A program made the translations under genes and the position numbers. A stretch of DNA of 9,803 bases. Source: Actinomycetes bacterium. Its GTDB lineage: Bacteria > Actinomycetota > Actinomycetes > Propionibacteriales > Propionibacteriaceae. Every line of letters begins with the position of its first letter. The first letter of the stretch is position 1. Shown piece by piece: positions 1-6,960 of the stretch. The notes under the pieces are model-generated. The model saw only the letters and a program-made list of their open reading frames with translations. It was not told the origin of the DNA and did no database searches. The stretch spans positions 1 through 9,803 of the forward strand of contig JAEZHJ010000193.1 in the NCBI GenBank assembly GCA_023436925.1, read 5' to 3'.

Positions 1-2241
1 AACGGCGGCAGCGCGAACTCCGCCCAGTCCGAGGACGACTACGGAGCGGTACGCACCAAGGCCTGGGCGCTCGGCAAGCTGACCGGGATGACCGACACCG
101 TTGCCCGGGCCAACGGCACCTTGTCGACCAACACCTCCGGCGGTGTGCCCTCCACCGACCTGGCCAGCAATGACAGCGTCATGTTCCAGACGCTGACCAC
201 CTCGATCAGCCTGCCCGAAGCCGCCAGCCGGTTCCTCAACATCTCCCTCGACTCGGCCGCCCAGTGCGGCGACAACGGCAACGACCAGACGAACGCGCCG
301 CGCCTCAGCCTGTGGCTGCTCGCCGGGAGCCAGGCCAGGCAACTCACCTCCGCGCCGGTCAACGTGTGCAACACCAGCTACGCCCACGCCACCGGTTCGA
401 CGTTGTACACCACCGCCAACTCCAACATCGGCACGCTGCGCCGCACCGACAACTCCTCCTACGCCTCCTGGGTCTACCCGGTCCGGGCCGCCAGCTACTT
501 CGGCGACCAGTCCTTCCTGGTCGGCTCCGAGACCGCCTTCGGGCTGCGCATCCGCAACACCACCGCCGCCAGCTCGACCGGACGGGGGGCGGGAGACACC
601 GCCGGCACCGCCAACGGCAACGACGGCGCCGTCGACAACGTCCGGATCGTCGACGTCACCCCGTGGCTGGAGAAGTCCTTCAGCCCCGCCCGGGTGCCGG
701 CCGGCGGCGAGTCGACCCTGACGCTGACCGTCCGCAACACGACCGAGAAGTCGGAGAAGAAGGGCTGGTCCTTCGTCGACACCCTGCCGACCGGGCTGAA
801 GGTGCTGAACCCGACCAGCCAGGCGGTGACCGGTACCTGCCTGGTGCAGGACGGCGCCCGCGTGTCGCTGACCGCTGACTCGATCACGGTGGCTGCGGGC
901 ACCGGCTGGCTCAAGGCCGGCGTCGACCAGTGCACGATCGTGGTCAAGGTCACCTCGGCCACCACCGGCAGCTACACCAACGACACCACGACCAACGTCA
1001 GCCAGCGGGTGGGCATCGATCCCGGCAATGCCGCGACCGTGGAGTTCTACGACAACTCGCTGCTGTGGCAGAAGGTGGCCGGCACCACGCTGCTCGCCGG
1101 GTCGGAGTGGACGCTGTCCGGGCCGACCGGTGGGGCGACCAACGCCGTCCGGGCGGTCAAGGACTGCACCGCCGCTCCCTGCGCCGCCGACGGTTTCGAC
1201 ACCGATCCGCTGCCCGGCCGGCTCAAGGTGGACGGCCTGGCCAACGGCGCCTACGTCCTGACCGAGACCCGGTCCCCGCTGGGCTACCGGCTCGACACCA
1301 CCCCCCGTCCGGTCACGCTGAGCGGCACCGTTGGCGGGACCGACCTCGGCGGCATCCAGAACACCAAGGTGGCCGATGCCACCGTCGAGGTCCACAAGCT
1401 GGTGCAGGACACCGGCGGCGCCAACCCGCGCAACGGGGAGGGCTGGACGCTGGGCGTCGAACTCGCCACCGGCAACCCGGACGGCGTCGGGCTGACCCCG
1501 GCCGGCACCCAGACCACACTCGCCAACGGCAAGCCGGCCGAGGTCTGGCGGGTGTTGTTCACCGGCGACAACCAGACCGCGAACGTGCGGGTGTTCGAGC
1601 AGGGCGACGACGACCACTCCTTCGTCTCGGGCTCGTGCACGATCACCGCCACCGGCGGGGCGACCCGGACCGCAGCCTTCGGCTCGGACGCGGCAGCCCT
1701 GCTCTCCGGCAGCAACGCGCTGCGGCCGGGCGAGTCCGCTGTCTGCCAGCTCACCAACCGGCAGCTGCCCGGCGGGGTGGCCTGGCAGAAGGTGGACGAC
1801 GCCGACGGCACCACCGCGCTGGCCGGCTCGCAGTGGCAGATCGTCGGTCCGGCCCCCGCCGGCACGGTGCTCGAGGTGACCGACTGCGTCGCCGCCGACG
1901 CCGCCGCCTGCGCCGGGCCCGACCTCGACCCGTCGGCCGGCCGCCTGCGGGTCGCCGGGCTCGCGTGGGGCAGCTACCAGTTGATCGAGACCCGGGCGCC
2001 GGTCGGGTTCCGCCTGGACGACACTCCGCACGACTTCACCATCGGCGCCGGCGAGCGGGCGGTCGACCTCGGACCGATCGCCAACCAGCGGCGCGAGGCC
2101 CCGCTGCTCCCGCTCACCGGGGGCCTGGGACGCGACGCGTTCACGTTGCTCGGCCTGAGCCTGCTGGGCCTGGGTGGAGCAGCGCTCGGCCTCCAGGCCC
2201 GGCGGCAGCGCCGCTTCGCACCACAGCACCCCCGGCAGTGA
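1..2241 (+). CDS. LPXTG-anchored modular surface protein, probable pilus tip or minor pilin (5' partial)
   Basis: The frame is open from base 1, so the N-terminus and signal peptide lie upstream; the ATG at 88 is internal. 746 residues are visible. Residues about 1-220 form a Thr/Asn/Ser-rich region I cannot assign. Residues 220-345 resemble a DUF11-like beta domain. Two related SpaA/prealbumin-like modules follow (about 351-455 and 591-690), each starting with a WQK motif (Lys358, Lys597) and carrying an E-box (Glu422 in YVLTETRSPLGY, Glu663 in YQLIETRAPVGF), as expected for intramolecular isopeptide bonds. A different beta module lies between them. The C-terminus is a sorting signal: LPLTG at 703-707, a hydrophobic stretch and an Arg-rich tail. 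Ten cysteines are seen, two per region. The protein is secreted and sortase-linked. Its place before a shaft pilin and class C sortase suggests a FimQ-like tip or minor pilin; a stand-alone adhesin is possible because the adhesive N-terminus is missing. Confidence 0.85.
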   Translation, partial: NGGSANSAQSEDDYGAVRTKAWALGKLTGMTDTVARANGTLSTNTSGGVPSTDLASNDSVMFQTLTTSISLPEAASRFLNISLDSAAQCGDNGNDQTNAPRLSLWLLAGSQARQLTSAPVNVCNTSYAHATGSTLYTTANSNIGTLRRTDNSSYASWVYPVRAASYFGDQSFLVGSETAFGLRIRNTTAASSTGRGAGDTAGTANGNDGAVDNVRIVDVTPWLEKSFSPARVPAGGESTLTLTVRNTTEKSEKKGWSFVDTLPTGLKVLNPTSQAVTGTCLVQDGARVSLTADSITVAAGTGWLKAGVDQCTIVVKVTSATTGSYTNDTTTNVSQRVGIDPGNAATVEFYDNSLLWQKVAGTTLLAGSEWTLSGPTGGATNAVRAVKDCTAAPCAADGFDTDPLPGRLKVDGLANGAYVLTETRSPLGYRLDTTPRPVTLSGTVGGTDLGGIQNTKVADATVEVHKLVQDTGGANPRNGEGWTLGVELATGNPDGVGLTPAGTQTTLANGKPAEVWRVLFTGDNQTANVRVFEQGDDDHSFVSGSCTITATGGATRTAAFGSDAAALLSGSNALRPGESAVCQLTNRQLPGGVAWQKVDDADGTTALAGSQWQIVGPAPAGTVLEVTDCVAADAAACAGPDLDPSAGRLRVAGLAWGSYQLIETRAPVGFRLDDTPHDFTIGAGERAVDLGPIANQRREAPLLPLTGGLGRDAFTLLGLSLLGLGGAALGLQARRQRRFAPQHPRQ

Positions 2242-2271
2242 CCGGACAACAACACGGCACCACACGACTTC

Positions 2272-2297
2272 CCCTTAGGCCCGCGGATGGGCAAGGG
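2272..2297 (+). promoter_or_regulatory. Stem-loop in the gap before the shaft pilin gene
   Basis: CCCTT (2272-2276) pairs with AAGGG (2293-2297), and GCCC (2279-2282) pairs with GGGC (2289-2292). A 2-nt bulge (2277-2278) separates the two parts on the 5' side only, and the loop is the 6 nt GCGGAT. It lies in the 80-bp gap between the modular protein and the shaft pilin, ending 5 nt before the pilin Shine-Dalgarno. No U-run follows, so it is not a classical terminator. By inference it could mark an mRNA processing site or protect the 5' end of a shaft-pilin message. No convincing promoter was seen in this gap. Confidence 0.45.
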
Positions 2298-2302
2298 AAC
2301 AG

Positions 2303-2310
2303 AAAGGAAG
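2303..2310 (+). promoter_or_regulatory. Ribosome binding site of the shaft pilin gene
   Basis: AAAGGAAG lies 11 nt before the ATG at 2322. The spacing is slightly long but it is the only purine-rich match near the start. It sits just after the stem-loop at 2272-2297, so a change in that fold could alter its accessibility. Confidence 0.6.
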
Positions 2311-2321
2311 ACACGCAAGAC

Positions 2322-3905
2322 ATGACCACCAATCACACCGGCGTTCGGCGCTTCGTGAGCGGGGTCGGCGCGCTGGCCCTCGCTACCGGCGTCCTGATCC
2401 TGGGCGGCAGCCCGGCGCTGGCAGCGCCCATCCCGGGCAACATCGATCCCGACGCCTCCGGCTCGATCATCGTCCACAAGCACGAGCACCAGACGGGATC
2501 GACCCCTGTGTCGGCCAGCCCGGACGGCAGCACGGAGATCACCACGGCCGCGGTCGACGGCGTCACCTTCACGGTGTACCAGTTGCTGCACAACGGGGTG
2601 GTGGTGGACCTGTCCGAGTCGACTGCCTGGGACGGCCTCGGCGCGCTCACGGTGAACGCGGCCTGCAGCGCCGTCACCGGCGGTACCGGCTACACGATCG
2701 GATCCTCGGTGGGTTCGGGCAAGACCGACGGCAACGGCGAGGCGACCATCGCCGTGGCCAGGATCGGCGCCTACGTGGTGTGCGAGACGAGTGCACCGGA
2801 GACCGTCTCCGACACCGCCGCGCCCTTCATCGTGACCGTCCCGTTCCCCTTCGGTGACGGCTGGCTCTACGAGGTCAACGTCTACCCGAAGAACGCGGTG
2901 ACCAGCGTCACCAAGTCCATCAACGCCCAGCAGGGCCTCGGCCTGGGCAGCCTGGTGGAGTTCCCGGTCACCGTCCGGATCCCGGCGATGGCCGCGGGCA
3001 ACGAGTTCACCAGCTTCGATGTCTCCGACACCTTCGACTCCCGGCTCACTCCGGCCGCCGCGTCGTCCGGCACCGCTGTCGGCGTGAAGTCGGTCACCGC
3101 GGCCGGCACCACGCTCACCACGCCCGGCGACTACACCGTTGTCCCGAACGGCCAGACCGTCGTCGTGAGCCTCAACGTCGCCAGCGCCACCGTGAAGGCC
3201 CTGCTGACCAACAACCCCAACGCCAACGTCGTGGTGACCTTCCAGGCCGCCGTGACCGGCCCCGACACCGGCGAGATCAGCAACAAGGCGACCGCCTTCG
3301 TCAACAACCCCGCCGACAACGAGGGCAACCGGCAGCGCCCGGGCGTCGATTCGCCGCCGGTGACCACCAGCTGGGGTGACATCAAGATCCTCAAGACCGA
3401 CTCCACCTCCGCTGCCAACCCGCTGGAGGGGGCCGAGTTCCAGGTCTTCGCCGCGGTCAACCCCTACCCCGACACCGCCGCCGAGTGCACCAGCGCGGTT
3501 GCGACCGGCTCCGCACTGAGCGTCGGCGGGAAGACCACCTTCACCTCCGACGAGGACGGCGTCGTGGTGATCCCGGGCCTGTTCGTCAAGGACTCGGTGA
3601 ACGGTCCGCTCGCCAAGCAGTTCCGCTGCTACGTCGTGGTCGAGACCAAGGCCCCGGCCGGGTACATCAAGCCGACCGACCCCAACGACCGCTGGGGGAT
3701 CGACGTCGTGACCGGCGCCACCGTCATCAACGAGGACGGCACCGGCTATGACCAGAAGGTCGCCAACGTCCAGCAGTCCGGGGTCACGCTGCCCCTGACC
3801 GGTGCCGGCGGCACCCTGGTGATGACGATCACCGGTCTGGGCCTGGTCGGCCTGGGTGCGATCGCCATCGTGGTCTCGCGTCGTCGCCAGCGCGTCGCTG
3901 CCTGA
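2322..3905 (+). CDS. Major (shaft) pilin, SpaA/FimP-like, LPLTG-anchored
   Basis: This 527-residue protein is the probable polymer-forming subunit of a sortase-assembled pilus. The ATG at 2322 begins a Sec signal peptide (RR at 9-10, hydrophobic to about 29, ALA|A cleavage near residue 34). The N-domain (about 45-190) has Lys53 and an E-box-like Glu155, and ends in the pilin motif WLYEVNVYPKN, whose Lys190 is the expected acceptor for inter-subunit isopeptide bonds. The middle domain (about 193-350) looks like a fimbrial isopeptide D2 domain. The C-domain (about 352-480) has Lys355/Lys358 and the E-box Glu441 (YVVVETKAPAGY). The sorting signal is LPLTG at 490-494, then a membrane segment and an RRRQR tail. 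Four cysteines form two likely pairs. The open frame extends far upstream (to 930), but that part is a shadow of the previous gene; signal peptide and Shine-Dalgarno fix the start. It lies 80 bp after the tip-like gene and 85 bp before the sortase. Confidence 0.95.
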   Translation: MTTNHTGVRRFVSGVGALALATGVLILGGSPALAAPIPGNIDPDASGSIIVHKHEHQTGSTPVSASPDGSTEITTAAVDGVTFTVYQLLHNGVVVDLSESTAWDGLGALTVNAACSAVTGGTGYTIGSSVGSGKTDGNGEATIAVARIGAYVVCETSAPETVSDTAAPFIVTVPFPFGDGWLYEVNVYPKNAVTSVTKSINAQQGLGLGSLVEFPVTVRIPAMAAGNEFTSFDVSDTFDSRLTPAAASSGTAVGVKSVTAAGTTLTTPGDYTVVPNGQTVVVSLNVASATVKALLTNNPNANVVVTFQAAVTGPDTGEISNKATAFVNNPADNEGNRQRPGVDSPPVTTSWGDIKILKTDSTSAANPLEGAEFQVFAAVNPYPDTAAECTSAVATGSALSVGGKTTFTSDEDGVVVIPGLFVKDSVNGPLAKQFRCYVVVETKAPAGYIKPTDPNDRWGIDVVTGATVINEDGTGYDQKVANVQQSGVTLPLTGAGGTLVMTITGLGLVGLGAIAIVVSRRRQRVAA

Positions 3906-3913
3906 CCCCACCC

Positions 3914-3963
3914 GACCCTTCGTGGGTCCGCTGGCGGCGGAGTCCCCCGACCCGCCGCCAGCG
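3914..3963 (+). promoter_or_regulatory. Tandem inter-cistronic hairpins between shaft pilin and sortase
   Basis: Two stem-loops stand back to back. The first is GACCC (3914-3918), loop TTCGT, GGGTC (3924-3928). The second is a perfect 12-bp inverted repeat, CGCTGGCGGCGG (3929-3940) with CCGCCGCCAGCG (3952-3963), and an 11-nt loop. They begin 8 nt after the pilin stop and end 13 nt before the sortase Shine-Dalgarno. No U-tract follows, so full intrinsic termination is doubtful. A partial terminator (some actinobacterial terminators lack U-tails) or a 3' stabiliser of the pilin message fits, and either would lower sortase relative to pilin. The pairing is read directly; the role is inferred. 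Confidence 0.6.
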
Positions 3964-3976
3964 CCATCCCCAGCCC

Positions 3977-3982
3977 AGGAGG
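3977..3982 (+). promoter_or_regulatory. Shine-Dalgarno fixing the sortase start
   Basis: A perfect AGGAGG lies 8 nt before the GTG at 3991. It decides the sortase start against the longer frame that opens at a GTG at 3856, inside the pilin gene. Confidence 0.85.
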
Positions 3983-3990
3983 CAGCGCAG

Positions 3991-4893
3991 GTGAGGCCAG
4001 CCCGTGTGGTGCCCCGGCGGCGCTGGAGCCCGCCCTGGTCACAGGTGCTGGCCGGCCTGGTGATCCTGCTCGGGCTGGGGATCTTCCTGTACCCACAGGC
4101 GGCCTCCTGGTTCTCCCAGCGCGACCAGTCCCGGGTCACCGAAGCGGCCCGGGAACTGCTCGACCAGCCGCCGCACGACGAGGCGTCCTACCGGGACGAG
4201 CAGATCGAACTGGCCCACCAGTACAACCAGGCCCTGGCCAGTGGGGCGGTCCTCGCCGCCAACAGCCGGGTGCCGACCGGACGCGACACCGGTGCCGAAG
4301 CGGTTCTCGAATACGCCTCGTTGCTCGATGTCGGGCCCTCCGGCCTCATGGGCCGCCTGCAGTACACCGCCCTCGAGATCGACCTGCCGATCTACCACGG
4401 CACCAGCGACGACACCCTCCTGCACGGAGTGGGCCACCTCGAGGGCACGTCGCTGCCGGTCGGCGGCGCCGGCACCCGGTCCGTGCTCACCGCCCACCGC
4501 GGGCTCCCCACCTCCCGGCTGTTCAACGACCTGGACCGGGCAGCGCTCGGCGACACCGTCACGGTGACGGTCCTCGACCGGGTGATCAGCTACCGGGTGA
4601 TCGACGTCACCGTGGTCGAGCCGGACGCCAGCGAGGCGATCTGGCCGGAGCCCGACCGCGACCTGATCACGCTGGTCACCTGCACCCCGCTCGGGATCAA
4701 CACCCACCGGATCCTCGTCACCGCCGAGCGGATCACCCCCACCCCGCCGCTGCAGGCCGAGGCTGCCGCTGCGGATCCGGAGCTGCCCGGGTTCCCGTGG
4801 TGGGCGGTCTGGCTCGGCGCCGGCGTGCTGGTCGTGGCCGGCTACGTCTGGTGGTCGGGACGCGGGCCGGCGCCGGGCTCGTCGTCCAGCTGA
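3991..4893 (+). CDS. srtC: Class C (pilin-specific) sortase
   Basis: Membrane-bound cysteine transpeptidase expected to cleave LPLTG signals and join pilin subunits through the pilin-motif lysine. From the GTG at 3991 it has 300 residues. An N-terminal membrane segment (about 17-38) follows an Arg-rich start, and a second lies near 270-289, the two-anchor topology usual for class C. Catalytic residues are His169 (LTAHRG), Cys231 (TLVTCTP) and Arg240 (NTHRILV). The block PIYHGTSDDTLLHGVGHLEG is characteristic of the class. Cys231 is the only cysteine. The lid region before the barrel (about 85-101) shows no DP(F/W) motif. The gene follows the shaft pilin by 85 bp filled with hairpins, so it is probably co-transcribed at a reduced level. 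Its last 52 bp overlap the convergent exporter gene. A housekeeping class E or A enzyme is unlikely because of the C-terminal membrane segment and pilin neighbours. Confidence 0.95.
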   Translation: MRPARVVPRRRWSPPWSQVLAGLVILLGLGIFLYPQAASWFSQRDQSRVTEAARELLDQPPHDEASYRDEQIELAHQYNQALASGAVLAANSRVPTGRDTGAEAVLEYASLLDVGPSGLMGRLQYTALEIDLPIYHGTSDDTLLHGVGHLEGTSLPVGGAGTRSVLTAHRGLPTSRLFNDLDRAALGDTVTVTVLDRVISYRVIDVTVVEPDASEAIWPEPDRDLITLVTCTPLGINTHRILVTAERITPTPPLQAEAAAADPELPGFPWWAVWLGAGVLVVAGYVWWSGRGPAPGSSSS

Positions 4894-6314
4894 TCGGGGC
4901 CCGAGACGGCGCTCGGTGCCGAGTCGTCCGCGGCCTCGCGGGCCTCCCGCCGCACCGGACGGCGGAAGGCGAGCAGCCGGCGCATCTTCGCCAGCGCGAT
5001 CGTCTGGGGCTCGGGACGCGTGAACGCCCACTCCGGATCGGTCAGCATCCGGGCGCCGGCCAGGCCCGCGATCATGGCGATCGCGACGAGCACGGTGGCG
5101 ACACCGGAGGCGAGGGCGCTCACCACGTCGGCCTGGTCGAAGTAGAGCAGGGTGCGCAGGGCCGAGGCGCCCGGGATCACGACCAGCACGACCGGCACCG
5201 TCATGATGATCTTGGTCATGTTGAACCAGCGAGCCACCAGCGCGCAGCACAGGCCCATCAGGAACGTGCCGATGAAGGTCGCCACGTGCGGACGGACACC
5301 CTGGTCGAGCATCAGGAGCCGGGGCAGGTTGCAGGCGGCGGCGATCACCCCGGACGCGACAGCCATCCGCAGCGGGCTGTTGAACATCGCCGCCCAGCCG
5401 AACACCGCGAAGAAGGACGCGACCGCCGAGACCGCCAGGACCACCGGGGTCGCGGCGTCCAGCGGAGGCACCGGGTCGGCCGACAGCCCCGCGAGGGTGG
5501 CCACCAGCCACACCCCGATCGTGATGCTCAGCAGCACCATCGCGGCGTAGACCAGCCGGGGGATCCCCGCCTGCAGGTCGATCCGGGTCAGGTCGAGGCC
5601 GGCGGTGACCAGCGGGAAGCCGGGGATCAGGAAGATGCACGCGCTGATGAACCCGGCCGCCACCCGCGGGCTGGGGCCGCCCAGGGCCAGGTCGAGCAGC
5701 GCGGTGAAGCCGACGTAGAGCGCCGATGCGGTCGCCGCCGAGATCAGCACCGTCGCCAGGTGGTTGAGCTGCCAGGATCCCATCCGGCGGTGCAGCCAGA
5801 AGGCGAGCGCGGAGGCCGGGATCACCGCGGCGACCTCCCGCCAGCTGCCGTTGCCCAGGACGGTGATGGAGGCGCAGGCCAGGGCGACCAGGATCACCAG
5901 CACCCATTCGGGGTAGAGCCGCGGCGTCTTCTCGATCTCCCGCAGGCGGGTCTGCAGTTCGGCGACGGTGGCCCGCTCGGGCAGCGAGTTGCCGAAGTCC
6001 TGCAGCATCGCGATCCGGTGGGCGTTCACGCCGGGGTTGGGGATCTCGGCGATCTGGGTGCGGAAGATCCGCCGCCGGCCGACGGTGAGCGTGATGGAGG
6101 TGAAGCTGATGTCGGCGTGGAGCCGGGTGATCCCCACGGTGCTGGCGACCGACTGCATGAGTTCGCGCACCCGCAGCCCGCTGGTGCCCGCGCCGAGCAT
6201 GAGGATGCCCGCCTTGAGCACGATGTCCGAGCGACGGATCAGGTGCTTCGGCTCCAGCGCGTCCTCGTACTCGTGGTCGAGATCTGGTGCGGCGGAAGCG
6301 TCGTCAGCGGGCAT
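4842..6314 (-). CDS. thrE: ThrE-type threonine/serine exporter
   Basis: Membrane exporter for threonine and serine; 490 residues, close to the roughly 489 of Corynebacterium glutamicum ThrE. The soluble N-terminal part (about 1-135) carries the family-like TSGLRVRELMQSVASTVGI region (44-62) and GVNAHR (95-100). The membrane part has about ten hydrophobic segments between residues 137 and 420, in two halves (ThrE/DUF1212 and ThrE_2/DUF3815 domains), each with an IPG motif: LIPGFPLVTAGLD (229-241) and VIPGASALRTLLYF (379-392). The charged C-terminal tail (about 421-490) is unassigned, and its last 17 residues plus the stop lie antisense to the sortase end. The ATG is preceded by GGAAGGAAT with 11 nt spacing. 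It lies 34 bp after the YdeI-like gene on the same strand, probably as one operon. Actual substrate is inferred from the family; dipeptides or other small amino acids are possible. Confidence 0.9.
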   Translation of the reverse strand: MPADDASAAPDLDHEYEDALEPKHLIRRSDIVLKAGILMLGAGTSGLRVRELMQSVASTVGITRLHADISFTSITLTVGRRRIFRTQIAEIPNPGVNAHRIAMLQDFGNSLPERATVAELQTRLREIEKTPRLYPEWVLVILVALACASITVLGNGSWREVAAVIPASALAFWLHRRMGSWQLNHLATVLISAATASALYVGFTALLDLALGGPSPRVAAGFISACIFLIPGFPLVTAGLDLTRIDLQAGIPRLVYAAMVLLSITIGVWLVATLAGLSADPVPPLDAATPVVLAVSAVASFFAVFGWAAMFNSPLRMAVASGVIAAACNLPRLLMLDQGVRPHVATFIGTFLMGLCCALVARWFNMTKIIMTVPVVLVVIPGASALRTLLYFDQADVVSALASGVATVLVAIAMIAGLAGARMLTDPEWAFTRPEPQTIALAKMRRLLAFRRPVRREAREAADDSAPSAVSGPDQLDDEPGAGPRPDHQT

Positions 6315-6348
6315 GGTCCAACGCTATTCCTTCCCGGCGGCGGGTTCG

Positions 6349-6948
6349 TCACGGGGGGTCGTCGGTGGCCGTCCGCTGCGGGTAGACGGTCTGGCCGCGT
6401 TCCAGCATGGTGACGTACTTCGCCAGGTTGCGCTGCCTGGCCTGCGCCGTCTTGAGGTGGTGGAGCCGGAACAGGATGGCGTACCGGTTCTGCGCGCTGA
6501 GCCGGTCGAAGGCGGCCTGCGCGGCCGGGTTGGCAGCCAGCGCCGCCGCCAGGTCGTCGGGGACGGGCATCGAGCGGCTGCCCTGGTAGGCGGACGCCCA
6601 CCGCCCGTCCGCCTTCGCCCGCTCGATCTCGGCCAGCCCGCGCGGGCGCATCCGGCCCTCAGCGGTCAGCCGCTCGGCCAGATCGACGTTGCGGGCCGAC
6701 CAGATGCTGCGCGACCGGCGGGGGCAGAAGCGCTGCAGCGTGCTCACCTCGTCGCGGCGGCGGGAGATCGCGTCGATCCAGCCCGAGCAGAGCGCCTCTT
6801 CCAGCGCCGCCTGGTAGGTCAGCGTGGTGGGCGCCGGCTTGCCCTTCTTGGCCAGGACCAGCCAGGCCTCGGCTGCGGTCTGCTCGTGCTCGTCCAGCCA
6901 GGCCCGCCAGGCGGCCACGTCCGGCAGCACGAGCTCGTTCGACTCCAT
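6349..6948 (-). CDS. YdeI/OmdA family protein (bacteriocin-protection-like)
   Basis: A 199-residue soluble protein with no signal peptide or membrane segment. Recognisable family blocks are AWLVLAKKG (28-36), LTYQAALEEALCSGWIDA (43-60), LQRFCPRRSRSIWSARNV (71-88) and GRMRPRGLAEIERAKADGRW (98-117). The C-terminal half (about 128-185) matches the OmdA (bacteriocin-protection, YdeI/OmpD-associated) domain: LAANPAAQAAFDRL followed by RYAILFRLHHLKTAQARQRN. The family is linked by name to polymyxin or bacteriocin resistance in enteric bacteria, but the biochemical role is not settled and should not be transferred to a Gram-positive. It is the first gene of a probable two-gene unit with the ThrE exporter (34 bp gap) and divergent from the HglS-like gene. 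No Shine-Dalgarno precedes the ATG; a TAGCAT box at the leaderless distance does. Confidence 0.88.
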   Translation of the reverse strand: MESNELVLPDVAAWRAWLDEHEQTAAEAWLVLAKKGKPAPTTLTYQAALEEALCSGWIDAISRRRDEVSTLQRFCPRRSRSIWSARNVDLAERLTAEGRMRPRGLAEIERAKADGRWASAYQGSRSMPVPDDLAAALAANPAAQAAFDRLSAQNRYAILFRLHHLKTAQARQRNLAKYVTMLERGQTVYPQRTATDDPP

Positions 6949-6954
6949 CCGGTG

Positions 6955-6960
6955 ATGCTA
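6955..6960 (-). promoter_or_regulatory. Candidate -10 box giving a leaderless mRNA for the YdeI-like gene
   Basis: Read on the minus strand, TAGCAT is followed by six bases (CACCGG) and then the ATG at 6948. This fits the TANNNT-to-start distance of actinobacterial leaderless genes, in which transcription begins on the A of the start codon. No Shine-Dalgarno is present, which agrees. The -35 region (TGTCCA at 6983-6978, 17-bp spacing) is only a weak match. Confidence 0.45.

Noticed and set aside
930..2321. Long plus-strand open frame running in phase into the shaft pilin gene
   Set aside because: It overlaps the well-supported tip-like gene in another frame, its translation is Arg/His/Gly-rich low-complexity, and the pilin has its own signal peptide and ribosome binding site at 2303-2322.
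3914..3963. Classical rho-independent terminator ending the pilin transcript
   Set aside because: The stem is strong but the bases after it are GC-rich without a T-run, and the sortase downstream shows no promoter of its own, so full termination is unlikely.
3856..3990. Longer sortase start at a GTG inside the pilin gene
   Set aside because: It would overlap the pilin by 50 bp and add an unconserved Pro-rich stretch encoded by the hairpin region. The GTG at 3991 has a perfect AGGAGG 8 nt upstream and leads directly into the membrane segment.
1974..4139. 721-residue minus-strand open frame opposite the pilin genes
   Set aside because: Its Gly/Asp/Val/Arg-rich translation has no recognisable domain, and it is antisense to two clear pilus genes; it is an expected shadow in very GC-rich DNA.
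4039..6413. Large shadow frames on both strands over sortase and thrE (minus 4039-5907, plus 4797-6413)
   Set aside because: Both translate to low-complexity Arg/Gly/Asp/Gln-rich sequence with no domain, while the ThrE frame has clear membrane segments and family motifs.
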